A stretch of 64,000 nucleotides of DNA from contig JACRDG010000115.1 of the NCBI GenBank assembly GCA_016218715.1, positions 1-64,000 of the forward strand, written 5' to 3'. The stretch comes from Desulfomonile tiedjei. GTDB taxonomy: Bacteria > Desulfobacterota > Desulfomonilia > Desulfomonilales > Desulfomonilaceae. A program made the translations under genes and the position numbers. Under the pieces are notes generated by a model. The model worked only from the letters and a program-made list of their open reading frames with translations. It did no database searches and was not told the origin of the DNA. Below are positions 1 through 9,865 of this stretch, piece by piece (the stretch's first letter is position 1; each line of letters opens with the position of its first letter).

Positions 1-1090
1 AGAGAATGGCCTGAGAGATGGTCATGTCGAGGAAGTCTTCCCAAGCCTCGGCCTCCAGTTCCTTCATCTTTTTCTTGAAAGCCTTGGGGTCGTCCTTGAA
101 CTTGGCTGCGATGTTGGCAATGGCCTCTTCGGTTCTCATATAGATCGGGCCGAGGCCTTCGAACTCATCCAACATGCCAAGATAGTTACGCAGGTTGGCG
201 GGGATCGGCTTCACTGCGCCGTAGGAGCCCCACTTCGCCAGTTCGCTCTTGCGCTCCACCATGTACTCGCCGCCGAATGCGTTGGTCGCACGGGACTTGA
301 ACAGGAGGAACCACGCGCCGACAGGACCGTAGCCATCCTTGAACCGAACGGGGATGAAACGAACTTCCTGGCAGGTCTGCTCGGCACCGGCGATCAGGGT
401 GAAGTACAGGCTGGAGCCGGAGTTCCAGGGCGGATACCATGCACGCCCGAGGCCTTCACCAGCGCTTCTCGGCTTGAACACGTGAACTGCGCCGCCCATG
501 GCAGCCAGAACCGCTTTGGCCTTGAACACGTAGAACTTGTCTTCACGGGTGCTGAATCCCACCGCGCCGGCGATGCGATCACCGTCGAGGATAGGCGTGG
601 TGATGAAAACCCGCTCGAAATACTCGCCGCCACGCTGGGTGAGTGCGTTCTTGGCGGCCTCGGCCACGATAACCTTGTAGGACTCGCCGTTGATCATGAG
701 CTGCCAACGACCTTCGTGCACGAAGTTACCAGCATCGTCCTTCCAAATGGGGAGGCCCCATTTTTCGAACAGGTGCACGCTGGAGTCGACGTGACGAGCA
801 ATGTCATAGACCAGGTCTTCACGGGTGATACCCATGAGGTCCTGTCGCACGTAACGGACGTAGTCTTCGCATGTGTTGTTGCCGCTGTTGATGTCAACGT
901 ACTGGTTGATTGCGGACAAGCCCATGGCAACCGCTCCGGAGCGGTCCATGGCTGCTTTGTCAACCAGGGTGACCTTCAGGCCGTTTTTTTGGGCCCAGTA
1001 GGACGCTTCGACGGCTGCACCGCAAGCCGCCATACCTCCGCCACAGAGCAATATGTCAGTGGTGACTTCGACTGTCTCGAAATTCGCCAT
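1..1090 (-). CDS. aprA: Adenylylsulfate (APS) reductase alpha subunit, 3' end truncated by window edge
   Basis: Reverse strand from ATG at 1090 reads MANFETVEVTTDILLCGGGMAACGAAVEASYWAQKNGLKVTLVDKAAMDRSGAVAMGLSAINQY, typical AprA N-terminus with FAD-binding motif; directly downstream of aprB. Confidence 0.95.
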   Translation of the reverse strand, partial: MANFETVEVTTDILLCGGGMAACGAAVEASYWAQKNGLKVTLVDKAAMDRSGAVAMGLSAINQYVDINSGNNTCEDYVRYVRQDLMGITREDLVYDIARHVDSSVHLFEKWGLPIWKDDAGNFVHEGRWQLMINGESYKVIVAEAAKNALTQRGGEYFERVFITTPILDGDRIAGAVGFSTREDKFYVFKAKAVLAAMGGAVHVFKPRSAGEGLGRAWYPPWNSGSSLYFTLIAGAEQTCQEVRFIPVRFKDGYGPVGAWFLLFKSRATNAFGGEYMVERKSELAKWGSYGAVKPIPANLRNYLGMLDEFEGLGPIYMRTEEAIANIAAKFKDDPKAFKKKMKELEAEAWEDFLDMTISQAIL

Positions 1091-1118
1091 ATTCTTATAC
1101 CTCCTCGAAGATACAGGA

Positions 1119-1562
1119 CTATTTCGTTACGGTGGGAAGTGCCGCGAGCCTGAGCGCTTCGGGCTCATTGTACAGACACTGGCTGGCCAGATCCGTGGTC
1201 ACCTCACCATAGCCGCCGTCCGGTTTCGCGGAGCCTTCAGGGGTGGTCCGGATGGGGAACTTGAACCTTTTCACCATGCCGCTGCGGAACTTAACGGTCC
1301 ACATGATGTCTTCGGAGCCGCGGAGCGGAACCACGGAGGCGCCCATCGGCACGAAGTCCGCGTAGCCACGCACGTCAATAGCCTGCTGCGGGCAGATCTT
1401 TACGCAGTTGTAGCACTCCCAGCACATTTCGGGAGCGCGGTTCCAAGCCTTCATCTTGTCTTTGTCCAGCACCATCAGATCGTTCGGGCAGATGTACATG
1501 CAGGCGGTCTTGTCCTGACCCTTGCATCCATCGCATTTCTCCAGAATAACGTAGCTTGGCAT
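1119..1562 (-). CDS. aprB: Adenylylsulfate reductase beta subunit (2x[4Fe-4S])
   Basis: MPSYVILEKCDGCKGQDKTACMYICPNDLMVLD...CWECYNCVKICPQQAIDVRGYADFVPMGASVVPLRG. Confidence 0.96.
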   Translation of the reverse strand: MPSYVILEKCDGCKGQDKTACMYICPNDLMVLDKDKMKAWNRAPEMCWECYNCVKICPQQAIDVRGYADFVPMGASVVPLRGSEDIMWTVKFRSGMVKRFKFPIRTTPEGSAKPDGGYGEVTTDLASQCLYNEPEALRLAALPTVTK

Positions 1563-2092
1563 GAACCAACCTCCTAGTTAAATTGAGCTTCTTCTCCTGA
1601 TGTCTTGGATAGTGTGTTGATACGCTGCGTTCACGAAGATCTCTTGGTTGAACGCTCCTCCTTTCTATATATGGTCGACGCGACCCTCATCGGATCAGAG
1701 CGGTTGCGGAAATATTGGAGACGTGGTCACGACGTACGAGTTTGACCCCGGCCGTCACCCGCCCCGATCACTGGTCTGACCCCGAGCTTTCTTCGGTATC
1801 GAACAAGGGCCGCAATCGGAAACGCCTTCCACCAACTCCTGACCATCCCGACCAGTGACGACTTTTCAAACTTTTTGTGAAAAAATCATGTGGGTATCCG
1901 GGTTCGCCAACAGAACTCCCGAATATCATAGGAATGTTGAATTCAATCAAATTCGGAAGGGGTTGTCAAGAAAATTTTCTTCAACAACCCGGTAAATTTT
2001 CTTCAAAAATTCGTCGCCTACCCCGTTGTGACCTGAGCGGGTCTGTGGTAAATTTAGAATTTACGGCTAGCACAGCCTGAGGAGCCTGATAC

Positions 2093-3088
2093 ATGAATCT
2101 CCCCGGACGAAACGACCCGTGCCCCTGCGGAAGCGGGTTAAAATTCAAGAAGTGTTGTCTCAAAGAAAAGCCCCTCCCCTCCGATGCTGTCGATGATGCC
2201 GCCGGCCTGCGTGTCCTCGGATTCAAAGCAATGTCCCTCGAAAATTGGGACGAAGCCATCGGGCACTTCAAGGCCTGCCTCGAAACCTCGACGGATCGAC
2301 ACACCATTCTCGAGGCTATAGCCTCCTGTTACGACGGCCTCGAGGACTACCTGCTCGCCGCGGAATATTACGAAAAAGCCATTGCCGAGGCCCCTCCGCA
2401 GCGACGGTTCGACCTCACCTACCGACTGGGTATCGCCCGAGGGTGCGGTGAACGAATCGACAAGGCCGCGGAAGCTTTCCAACAGTGTCTCGACCTGGAA
2501 ACCGACGAGAAGCGCAAAGGGCACGTCGCGGAAATCATCAAGGATCTCGAGGAAATCCAGGAAGGCAAACGGAGCCGGAAATTCTTTTCGGTGCAGGTGC
2601 AACTCCAGCGGGCCTTTTCCGACATGGAAGCTGAGAAATTCGACGCCGCGGCCCAACGACTCGAAACTATTTCTAGAATCGACCCGGATAATCCCGCGAT
2701 CTTATACAACCTCGGGGTTGTCTACACCTTCTTGAAGAGGGAAGATGCCGCAGTCATGCTTTTTCAGAGATGCCTGGACCTGAATCCGTACTACGTGCAG
2801 GCATGGTACAATATGGGCCAGATATTCTTGATACACAAACGAGACTTCTCCTATGCGCTCCAGTGTTTTGACCGAGCCGCGGCCATACGGCCCGATTACG
2901 TAGGCGCTCACCATCAGCGGGGAATCGCATGGGAATTGCTCGGCGATCCCGTCAAGGCGGTGGAATGCTGGAACAAAACTCTTGAACTCGACCCCGGCAA
3001 CACGCTCGCCAGGGAGAACATCCAGCGAGTGTCCGGAGGCGAGTCCGCCAAGGCTTCCGTCACGAGCAAGAAAGGGCTAAAGGAATGA
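2093..3088 (+). CDS. TPR-repeat protein with N-terminal SEC-C zinc motif
   Basis: N-terminus NDPCPCGSGLKFKKCC (SEC-C) followed by several TPR units. Confidence 0.88.
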   Translation: MNLPGRNDPCPCGSGLKFKKCCLKEKPLPSDAVDDAAGLRVLGFKAMSLENWDEAIGHFKACLETSTDRHTILEAIASCYDGLEDYLLAAEYYEKAIAEAPPQRRFDLTYRLGIARGCGERIDKAAEAFQQCLDLETDEKRKGHVAEIIKDLEEIQEGKRSRKFFSVQVQLQRAFSDMEAEKFDAAAQRLETISRIDPDNPAILYNLGVVYTFLKREDAAVMLFQRCLDLNPYYVQAWYNMGQIFLIHKRDFSYALQCFDRAAAIRPDYVGAHHQRGIAWELLGDPVKAVECWNKTLELDPGNTLARENIQRVSGGESAKASVTSKKGLKE

Positions 3089-3879
3089 AACTGAGAGATC
3101 AGCTTGCTGACCGGCTTGACCGGGTCATGACGTGGGATGACAAATTCAATTTCAAGTGCCACTCGGGTATTGACTGCTTCAACTCCTGTTGCCGGGACGT
3201 GACCATATTCCTCCATTCTCTGGACGTGATCAAGCTGAGAAGAGCCCTGAAGATCACCTCCACGGAGTTCATCGAAAAGTATACCCATCGGGTCATCTCC
3301 TCAAGGAGCGGCTTGCCCGCAATCATCTTGAAGATGAACGAGGACGAGGCCAAGAGGTGTCCGTTCGTCCGCGAGACCGGATGTTCGGTGTACGAGAGTC
3401 GCCCGTACTCGTGCAGACTCTTCCCGCTCGACACGGAGCAGGGGGTGGAGTACACCTTCATCGGCAACCCGACGAAGTGTCACGGGCTCCTCGAGACGCA
3501 CGAATGGACCGTGGAGGAATGGCGCAGAGGTCAGGGACTTCGCGAGTACGACGACCTTGACCACAACCTGAAAGACGTCATGAACGCACACGAGCAGTGG
3601 GAGCAGGCCATCGCGGACCCGCGGATGCAGGGCATGTTCCTGACGGCCCTGTACGATCCGGACCGATTCAGAAAATTTGTCTTCGAGAGCAGTTTCCTTC
3701 AAAAATTCCAGGTGGATGACGACATCCTGGAAAAGATCCGAGACGACGACGTAGCCCTTCTCTATTTTGCCGCTCAGTGGCTACGCTTCTCACTTTTCGG
3801 CAAAAAGGGATTTCTGAAGATCAACCGAGATTATCTGGAGCGAAAGAAGAGTGAAGTGCTTGGAAATAAAGGGCAATAG
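3085..3879 (+). CDS. YkgJ-type cysteine-cluster (putative Fe-S/zinc) protein
   Basis: CHSGIDCFNSCCRDV...CPFVRETGCSVYESRPYSCRLFPL; overlaps upstream stop by 4 bp. Confidence 0.85.
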   Translation: MKLRDQLADRLDRVMTWDDKFNFKCHSGIDCFNSCCRDVTIFLHSLDVIKLRRALKITSTEFIEKYTHRVISSRSGLPAIILKMNEDEAKRCPFVRETGCSVYESRPYSCRLFPLDTEQGVEYTFIGNPTKCHGLLETHEWTVEEWRRGQGLREYDDLDHNLKDVMNAHEQWEQAIADPRMQGMFLTALYDPDRFRKFVFESSFLQKFQVDDDILEKIRDDDVALLYFAAQWLRFSLFGKKGFLKINRDYLERKKSEVLGNKGQ

Positions 3880-3881
3880 CC

Positions 3882-5204
3882 ATGAGACGCGTTCTGGAAC
3901 TATCTTCAGCACTGGTTGTGGTCCTGTTGATCGCGATTCCCCTAGCATGGGCTTCTGCGATTGACAAGCATATAGAAGAACTGAAGAGCAGTGATCCTGA
4001 GGTCCGAGCCAAGGCTGCCTACGAGCTGGGATGCACCTGAAACAAACCGGCGAGGGCAGTTCCGCCTCTCATCGAAGCATTGAAGGATCCTGAACCCAAG
4101 GTTCGGGAAAAGGCAGCAGAGTCACTCGGCTCGTTTCGTCGCGAGTCCGAGGCCTCGCTGCATCCGCTCCTGGGACTTCTTTCGGACAACGACGTCGCGG
4201 TGCGCCGAGCCGCGGTCCTTTCTCTGGGTTCTGTCGGCAAGGGGAATCAGGAGGTTGAGGACGGTTTACGCAAACTTACCGCGGATCCCGATCCCGTGCT
4301 CAAACTCAATACGGTGATCTCGCTCGCAAACATGGGAAAAGCGGATGACTCGGCGATTCCCGTGCTGGTCGATGCCCTCTCTTCCAAGGAGGAACCTACG
4401 GCAAAGGCAGCTGTGAGCGCCCTGGGAGAGATCGGGCACGAAAATCCGGACCGAGTCCTTCCCGGAATGATGGACACGCTGAACAAGAAAGAGCCGGTAG
4501 CTGCCGCGAATGCCGTGAAGGTGCTGATGCGGATGAAGACCAAAGCCGGGCCGGCCTTGGCCCTCATATCCGAGGCCTATAACGTTGTCGCACCCGCCGA
4601 CCGTCTCAAGGTGATAGACGCCCTCGTGATGGTCGATCAAGAGGGCACGTATGCTGTTCCCGTTTTGAACAAGGCGCTCGACGAACACGAAACTCGTGAC
4701 CGTAAAGAGGCGCTCATCGGGCTCATGAGGTACCGATCCAAGCCGGAGCTGATCATCGACTCGCTGGTCAAGGGAATGAACGACTCCGCACGGGAGATCC
4801 AGATTCTCGCGGTGAACATGCTCAAGGGACTCGGCAAGAAAGCCGAAAGAGCGCTCCCCAAGGTGCTTGCCATGACCCAAGGACCGAACGTGGAACCGCG
4901 TCTTCTGGCAATGAACGCCGCGGTCTCGATCGGTCCGGAATCTCCCGAAACCCTCAAGATGCTCGAAGGCGGCCTCGCTGATGGAGATGTCCGGGTAAAG
5001 CAAACGGCGGTCGCGCTTCTCCGGCGGGTAGGGATGGTCAAGCCCCAGGAAGTGGCGCCGGTATTGCAGAAAGCGCTGGAATCAGAGCAAAACGACCAGA
5101 TAAAGCAATCGGAGAGAGCCGTGCTCGAACTGCTCAACAACCGAGCCCAGCCGCCCGCGCCTTCGGCCTCGGCCGTTCCTCAGAAACGCCAACTGGCCCA
5201 CTAA
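3882..5204 (+). CDS. Exported HEAT-repeat protein interrupted by an in-frame TGA at 4038-4040 (selenoprotein, nonsense mutation or sequencing error)
   Basis: From ATG 3882: MRRVLELSSALVVVLLIAIPLAWASAIDKHIEELKSSDPEVRAKAAYELGCT[TGA]NKPARAVPPLIEALKDPEPKVREKAAESLG..., same frame as the 374-aa ORF starting at 4080. Confidence 0.7.
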
Positions 5205-5230
5205 TACCATCGCTTCCAAAATAGTGATCT

Positions 5231-5260
5231 GGGGGAACCTTTTTAAGAAGGGTTTCCCCC
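5231..5260. repeat. Hairpin/palindromic element between convergent genes, possible terminator
   Basis: GGGGGAACCTTTTTAAGAAGGGTTTCCCCC followed by AACCCCCC. Confidence 0.6.
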
Positions 5261-5288
5261 AACCCCCCTCTTGAAAAGCCCATCAGCA

Positions 5289-7193
5289 TCAGATGTCGAG
5301 ATCGCGGACCTCTCGGGCGTGCTCCTTGATGAAGGAGAAGCGCTTCCTGACGTCCTTTCCCATGAGGGTGTCGAAAATCTCGTCGGTCTTGCCTTCGTCG
5401 TCTATGGACACTCGCAGCATGGTCCTCGTCTCGGGGTTCATCGTGGTGGTTTTGAGCGTCGCTGCGTCCATTTCCCCCAGACCTTTGAAGCGCTGGATCT
5501 CGACCTCCTTGCCGTTCTTTCCCTTGAGCAGCCTTTCCTTGTCCGTGTCCGAAAAAACGTACCTGACGGCGGCCTTCTTCCCTGAACCAATGGTTATGCG
5601 ATAGAGCGGCGGCATGGCGAGGTAGACATGCCCCTTGCGCACGAGGTCCGGGAGATAGCGGTAAAAAAACGTCAGAAGGAGCGTGGCGATGTGGTGACCG
5701 TCGACGTCCGCATCGCAATTGATCACGATCTTACCGTACCGCAGGCGAGCGTAATCGAAGGCTTTTCCCATCCCGGTTCCGATGCTCTGCACCAGACTCT
5801 GTATTTCTTTATTGGCTTTCATCTTCTCCGCGGAGGCTTGCTCGACATTGAGGATTTTCCCCCGGATGGGGAGAATCGCCTGGAATTTTCTGTCCCTGGC
5901 CTGTTTTGACGACCCGCCGGCGCTGTCACCCTCGACTATGAAGAGTTCCGTCTCGTCGCGTGATTGGGAAGAGCAGTCCGCGAGCTTGCCGGGAAGGGTA
6001 AGCCTACGGGTGGCCGATTTACGGCTGACCTCATCTCTTGCAGCTCTGGACGCCGTTCTCGCCTGAGCGGAGAGGACGACCCTCCCGGCCAGCGCCGCGG
6101 CCTGCGTTGGGTTTTGATGGAGCCAGGTTTCCAGGGCGTTGCGCAGGGGCGGTTCGACAAGATGGCCGACGTTGCTGTTGAAGCGCTCTTTTGTCTGTCC
6201 CTGAAACTCAACGTTCCCGTGCAGATAGACTGAGACTACCGCCAGGAGGCCTTCTCGGACATCTTCGCCGGAAATCCCTTTGATTCCTTTCGGTAGGCCG
6301 TTTCGTTTCTCGATGTACGTTCTGATGGCCCTGGTCACCGCGTTCCTGAAAGCGGTTTCGTGGGTGCCGCCTGAGGGAGTCGGTATGGAATTCACGAACG
6401 TCAGGATCTTGCTGCTCGTCTCTTCGGTCCAGACCATCGCGACTTCCAAACGCAAGTCGTTGTCGTGCCTGAAGTGAAAGGGCTGAGCATCGATCATGGT
6501 CTTCCCTTCGGCCAGTTTCTTCAGAAAATCGGTTAATCCTTCCGGGTAGACGAACGTTTCCGCACTTCCTTCGCTCTCGATCGTCAATCGGATCGTGAGC
6601 CCCGCGATGAGGAACGCCTTGATTTCAAGTCGCTCTCGTATGAGATCTTGCGAGAACCTGTGCTCCTCGAAAATCGTTGGGTCGGGCCAGAACGTCACTT
6701 TAGTCCCTGTGCCGGCTGCCGGGATTATTTTCTCCAGCGGTCCTGAGGGCTTGCCGCGACGGTACTCCTGGCGGTGGAGAAAACCGTTTCGGCTCACCTC
6801 GACCACCATCCGCTCGCTGAGAGCGTTTACCACTGCGCCTCCGACGCCGTGAAGCCCGCCTGCCACCTTGTAGGCGTTTTCGTCGAACTTCCCGCCCGCG
6901 TGCAGGTTACAGAAAATAGTCTCCACAGTATTCTTTCCGGTCGCGGGATGAATCTCCACAGGAATGCCGCGGCCGTGATCTGCCACGGAGATGCCGCCGT
7001 CCGCGAGAAGTGCTACGTCGATCAGGTCGCAGTACCCGTTAAGCGCCTCATCGACGCTGTTGTCGAGGATCTCCCAGACGAGTTGATGCAACCCTTCCGG
7101 CCCGGTACCCCCGATGTACATACCCGGCCGTTTACGGACCGCGCGGAGCCCCTTCAGAACCTGTATTTTTTCAACGGTATAGCTTTCACTCAT
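5289..7193 (-). CDS. parE: Type IIA topoisomerase subunit B (topoisomerase IV ParE-type)
   Basis: VRKRPGMYIGGTGPEGLHQLVWEILDNSVDEAL, GGLHGVGGAVVNALS, FIVEGDSAGGSSKQARDRKFQAILPIRGKILNVE. Confidence 0.87.
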   Translation of the reverse strand: MSESYTVEKIQVLKGLRAVRKRPGMYIGGTGPEGLHQLVWEILDNSVDEALNGYCDLIDVALLADGGISVADHGRGIPVEIHPATGKNTVETIFCNLHAGGKFDENAYKVAGGLHGVGGAVVNALSERMVVEVSRNGFLHRQEYRRGKPSGPLEKIIPAAGTGTKVTFWPDPTIFEEHRFSQDLIRERLEIKAFLIAGLTIRLTIESEGSAETFVYPEGLTDFLKKLAEGKTMIDAQPFHFRHDNDLRLEVAMVWTEETSSKILTFVNSIPTPSGGTHETAFRNAVTRAIRTYIEKRNGLPKGIKGISGEDVREGLLAVVSVYLHGNVEFQGQTKERFNSNVGHLVEPPLRNALETWLHQNPTQAAALAGRVVLSAQARTASRAARDEVSRKSATRRLTLPGKLADCSSQSRDETELFIVEGDSAGGSSKQARDRKFQAILPIRGKILNVEQASAEKMKANKEIQSLVQSIGTGMGKAFDYARLRYGKIVINCDADVDGHHIATLLLTFFYRYLPDLVRKGHVYLAMPPLYRITIGSGKKAAVRYVFSDTDKERLLKGKNGKEVEIQRFKGLGEMDAATLKTTTMNPETRTMLRVSIDDEGKTDEIFDTLMGKDVRKRFSFIKEHAREVRDLDI

Positions 7194-9679
7194 GAAATGG
7201 GTCCTTCATCGACTGCGATCGATTCCATCTCCACGATTCCGGGACAGACCACTTTGCCACGTGTGCCGCGATTACCCGCGGGGAGGTCGTCGACCTCCAT
7301 GATGCGTTCCGCCTCTCCCTGCGGTGGTTGGACGCGAAGCTTTTCTCCCTCATTCACTGATTCGAAGGCCGCCACCAGCGAGCCTGTCGCGAGCCCTACC
7401 ATACGCACTCCTTGCCCGGGACCTGAAAGGACCGGGACCTGCTCCGCGGGAAAAACCAGCATCTTGCCGGAATCGACGGCCACCGCAACGTGCGTCCCTC
7501 TTTCGGGCTTCACTGCCACGACCGTGTCCTCCCCAGCCAGATTCACAAGCCTCCTTCCGGCCCGTTTCGTGGGTTCCCGGAGGATGCCGTAGTCGAACCG
7601 AAACCCTTTCCCTTCCCGCGTGACCAGAATACCCCGGGTCGGAGCCGGAACCGAGACATCGTCAACCTGGCGGGGATGTTCCGCCTCCGGTTCGTCGAAC
7701 AGGGAAGCTTGAATTACGTCGGTACCGTCACCCTCGTCGGATGCGATTCCGAGATCTTCGGTCACCCGTTCCTCGGCAGGTGCGGCAATCGCCGGGTCAG
7801 GGGCCGCCATCCCGACCATGTGTTCGCCGTCAGCGAGTCCCAGCATGCTTCCCAACGGCTCGCCAAAACCGGAACTGGACGGGACATCCAGGGCCTTCAG
7901 CACATAGACCTTGCCCAGATTCGAGAACATAGCCACCGTTTTTCCGGTGTTGACTCTCACCCAGCCGAGCGGACCGTCTCCTTCCCGGAACTTCAGCGAT
8001 GCCCCTACATCGACTTCACTCTTGATGCGGCGTATCCATCCTTGCCGCGAGAGGATCACCGTGACGTCGCCATGATCGACGAACTCGTCAGGATCGTAGG
8101 CCATCGCGGGAGCGTGAGTCTCTTCCACGATCCGCGTACGTCGCTCGTCACCAAACTTCTTCGAGATCTCGGCCAACTCGTTGTCCACGATCTTCCAGAG
8201 GCGCTGAGCGCTGGCCAGATCTTCCGCAATCCCTTTGGCTTCCCTGGTCTTGGCCGCGAGCTCGTCCAGAACCTTACCGATCTCCATGGCGACCAGTCGG
8301 TACAAACGTGTTTCCAGAACTGCTTCGACCTGCTCCCGATCCAGGCCGAACTCGGCGGTGAGCCCTGCTTCCGCTTCAGCTCTGCTTCGTGCCGACCGGA
8401 TGATCGCCAGGACCCGGTCGAGGTCTCTGAAGATGATCCTGAAGCCTTCCAGAAGGTGAATCCGCTTTGTGAGCACGTCGAGCTGATGTTGGAGTCTCAG
8501 AACGGTCTTGTCATATCGGAAGTCGAGGAAGTAGCGGATGATGCGATCGAGCGGCAGTCGGTCCGGGACCCCCTGAGGCGTGATGGCAATGAAGTTGAGC
8601 GGAAAGTTGATCTGCAGATCCGTGTGCCTGTAGAGGAAAGCCATCACGGAATCCGGCTTGATATCCCCTCCCCTCAACTCGAGCACGATCCGTACGTCCT
8701 TGGTGCTCTCATCCCGCACGTCGTAGACATACTTGAGCCTCTTGTCTCTGATCAGGCTGGCAATTCTCTCTATCAGTCGGGATTTGTTCACGGAATAGGG
8801 GATTGAGGTCACAATGAGATTTGTCCGTCCTCTGCCGAGCTTCTCGATCTCGAACTGCCCGCGAACTTTTATGAAGCCGTGTCCGGCGGTGTAGATCTCC
8901 TCCAGTGATCCTGAATCACACAGGATTTCCGCACCGGTGGGAAAGTCGGGGCCCTTGATATGCTTCAGGAGCCCTCGGGTATCGATCCCCTCGTTCTGGA
9001 TGGACGCCCGGCACGCGGCCAGAACCTCACGCATGTTGTGAGGCGGAAACGAGCAGCTCATGCCCACAGCGATTCCCGAGGAGCCGTTGATGAGGAGGTT
9101 CGGTATTGCGGCAGGAAGCACGTCGGGTTCGTCGCCCATGGCGTCGTACGTCGGATGAAAGAACGTGGTTCCCCGATCGATATCTTTGAGGAGCAGTCCC
9201 GCGATCGCGCTCAGTCGCGTCTCGGTATAGCGCATGGCCGCGGGGGAGTCACCGTCGAGAGAGCCGAAATTCCCCAACCCCTCGATGAGCGGATATCTCA
9301 GGCTGAAATCCTGGGCCATTCTTACCAGGGCATCGTACGCGGCCTGATCCCCGTGGGGGTGATATTTTCCAATCGTTTCCCCGACCACCGCAGCAGACTT
9401 CCGCATCCTTGCGGAATCGCTCAGGTGCATGCCATGCATGGCAAACAGAATCCGTCGATGAACGGGTTTGAGCCCGTCCCGCACATCGGGCAAGGCTCGG
9501 GAGACGATTGTGGAGAGGGCGTAGGCGAGGTACCGCTTCTCCACCTCTTCACGGAGGGGGCTCGCGTCGGTGCGCGGCGGTTTTTCGAACGTTACCGGTG
9601 CTGAAGGCATTATCATACCTGCGTGCTGGGACTCGATCCTTCGGACATGTACGCTCAACCCTGTCGGAGGATAGTACAT
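7190..9679 (-). CDS. parC: Type IIA topoisomerase subunit A (topoisomerase IV ParC-type)
   Basis: EVEKRYLAYALSTIVSRALPDVRDGLKPVHRRILFAMHGM...KSAAVVGETIGKYHPHGD; adjacent to ParE-type gene. Confidence 0.87.
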   Translation of the reverse strand: MYYPPTGLSVHVRRIESQHAGMIMPSAPVTFEKPPRTDASPLREEVEKRYLAYALSTIVSRALPDVRDGLKPVHRRILFAMHGMHLSDSARMRKSAAVVGETIGKYHPHGDQAAYDALVRMAQDFSLRYPLIEGLGNFGSLDGDSPAAMRYTETRLSAIAGLLLKDIDRGTTFFHPTYDAMGDEPDVLPAAIPNLLINGSSGIAVGMSCSFPPHNMREVLAACRASIQNEGIDTRGLLKHIKGPDFPTGAEILCDSGSLEEIYTAGHGFIKVRGQFEIEKLGRGRTNLIVTSIPYSVNKSRLIERIASLIRDKRLKYVYDVRDESTKDVRIVLELRGGDIKPDSVMAFLYRHTDLQINFPLNFIAITPQGVPDRLPLDRIIRYFLDFRYDKTVLRLQHQLDVLTKRIHLLEGFRIIFRDLDRVLAIIRSARSRAEAEAGLTAEFGLDREQVEAVLETRLYRLVAMEIGKVLDELAAKTREAKGIAEDLASAQRLWKIVDNELAEISKKFGDERRTRIVEETHAPAMAYDPDEFVDHGDVTVILSRQGWIRRIKSEVDVGASLKFREGDGPLGWVRVNTGKTVAMFSNLGKVYVLKALDVPSSSGFGEPLGSMLGLADGEHMVGMAAPDPAIAAPAEERVTEDLGIASDEGDGTDVIQASLFDEPEAEHPRQVDDVSVPAPTRGILVTREGKGFRFDYGILREPTKRAGRRLVNLAGEDTVVAVKPERGTHVAVAVDSGKMLVFPAEQVPVLSGPGQGVRMVGLATGSLVAAFESVNEGEKLRVQPPQGEAERIMEVDDLPAGNRGTRGKVVCPGIVEMESIAVDEGPIS

Positions 9680-9865
9680 GTTCAGGCATGGATCTATAGT
9701 TCAAGACGAGAAAAGAGGCAACCGCCAAAATGGTCGGTAAAGTCCTCCGGTTTGTTCGCGGCTGTGGTACGGGGAAAAGTTGACAAGGTTCAAAGGACCC
9801 GGATATGATAGAGTCGGCTTGGTATGTCCCTGAACTGAACGGCCGCCGTTGAAAGAGGCTAGGGT

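Noticed and set aside
482-1577. 223-aa and 174-aa + strand ORFs
   Set aside because: Antisense to aprA and aprB.
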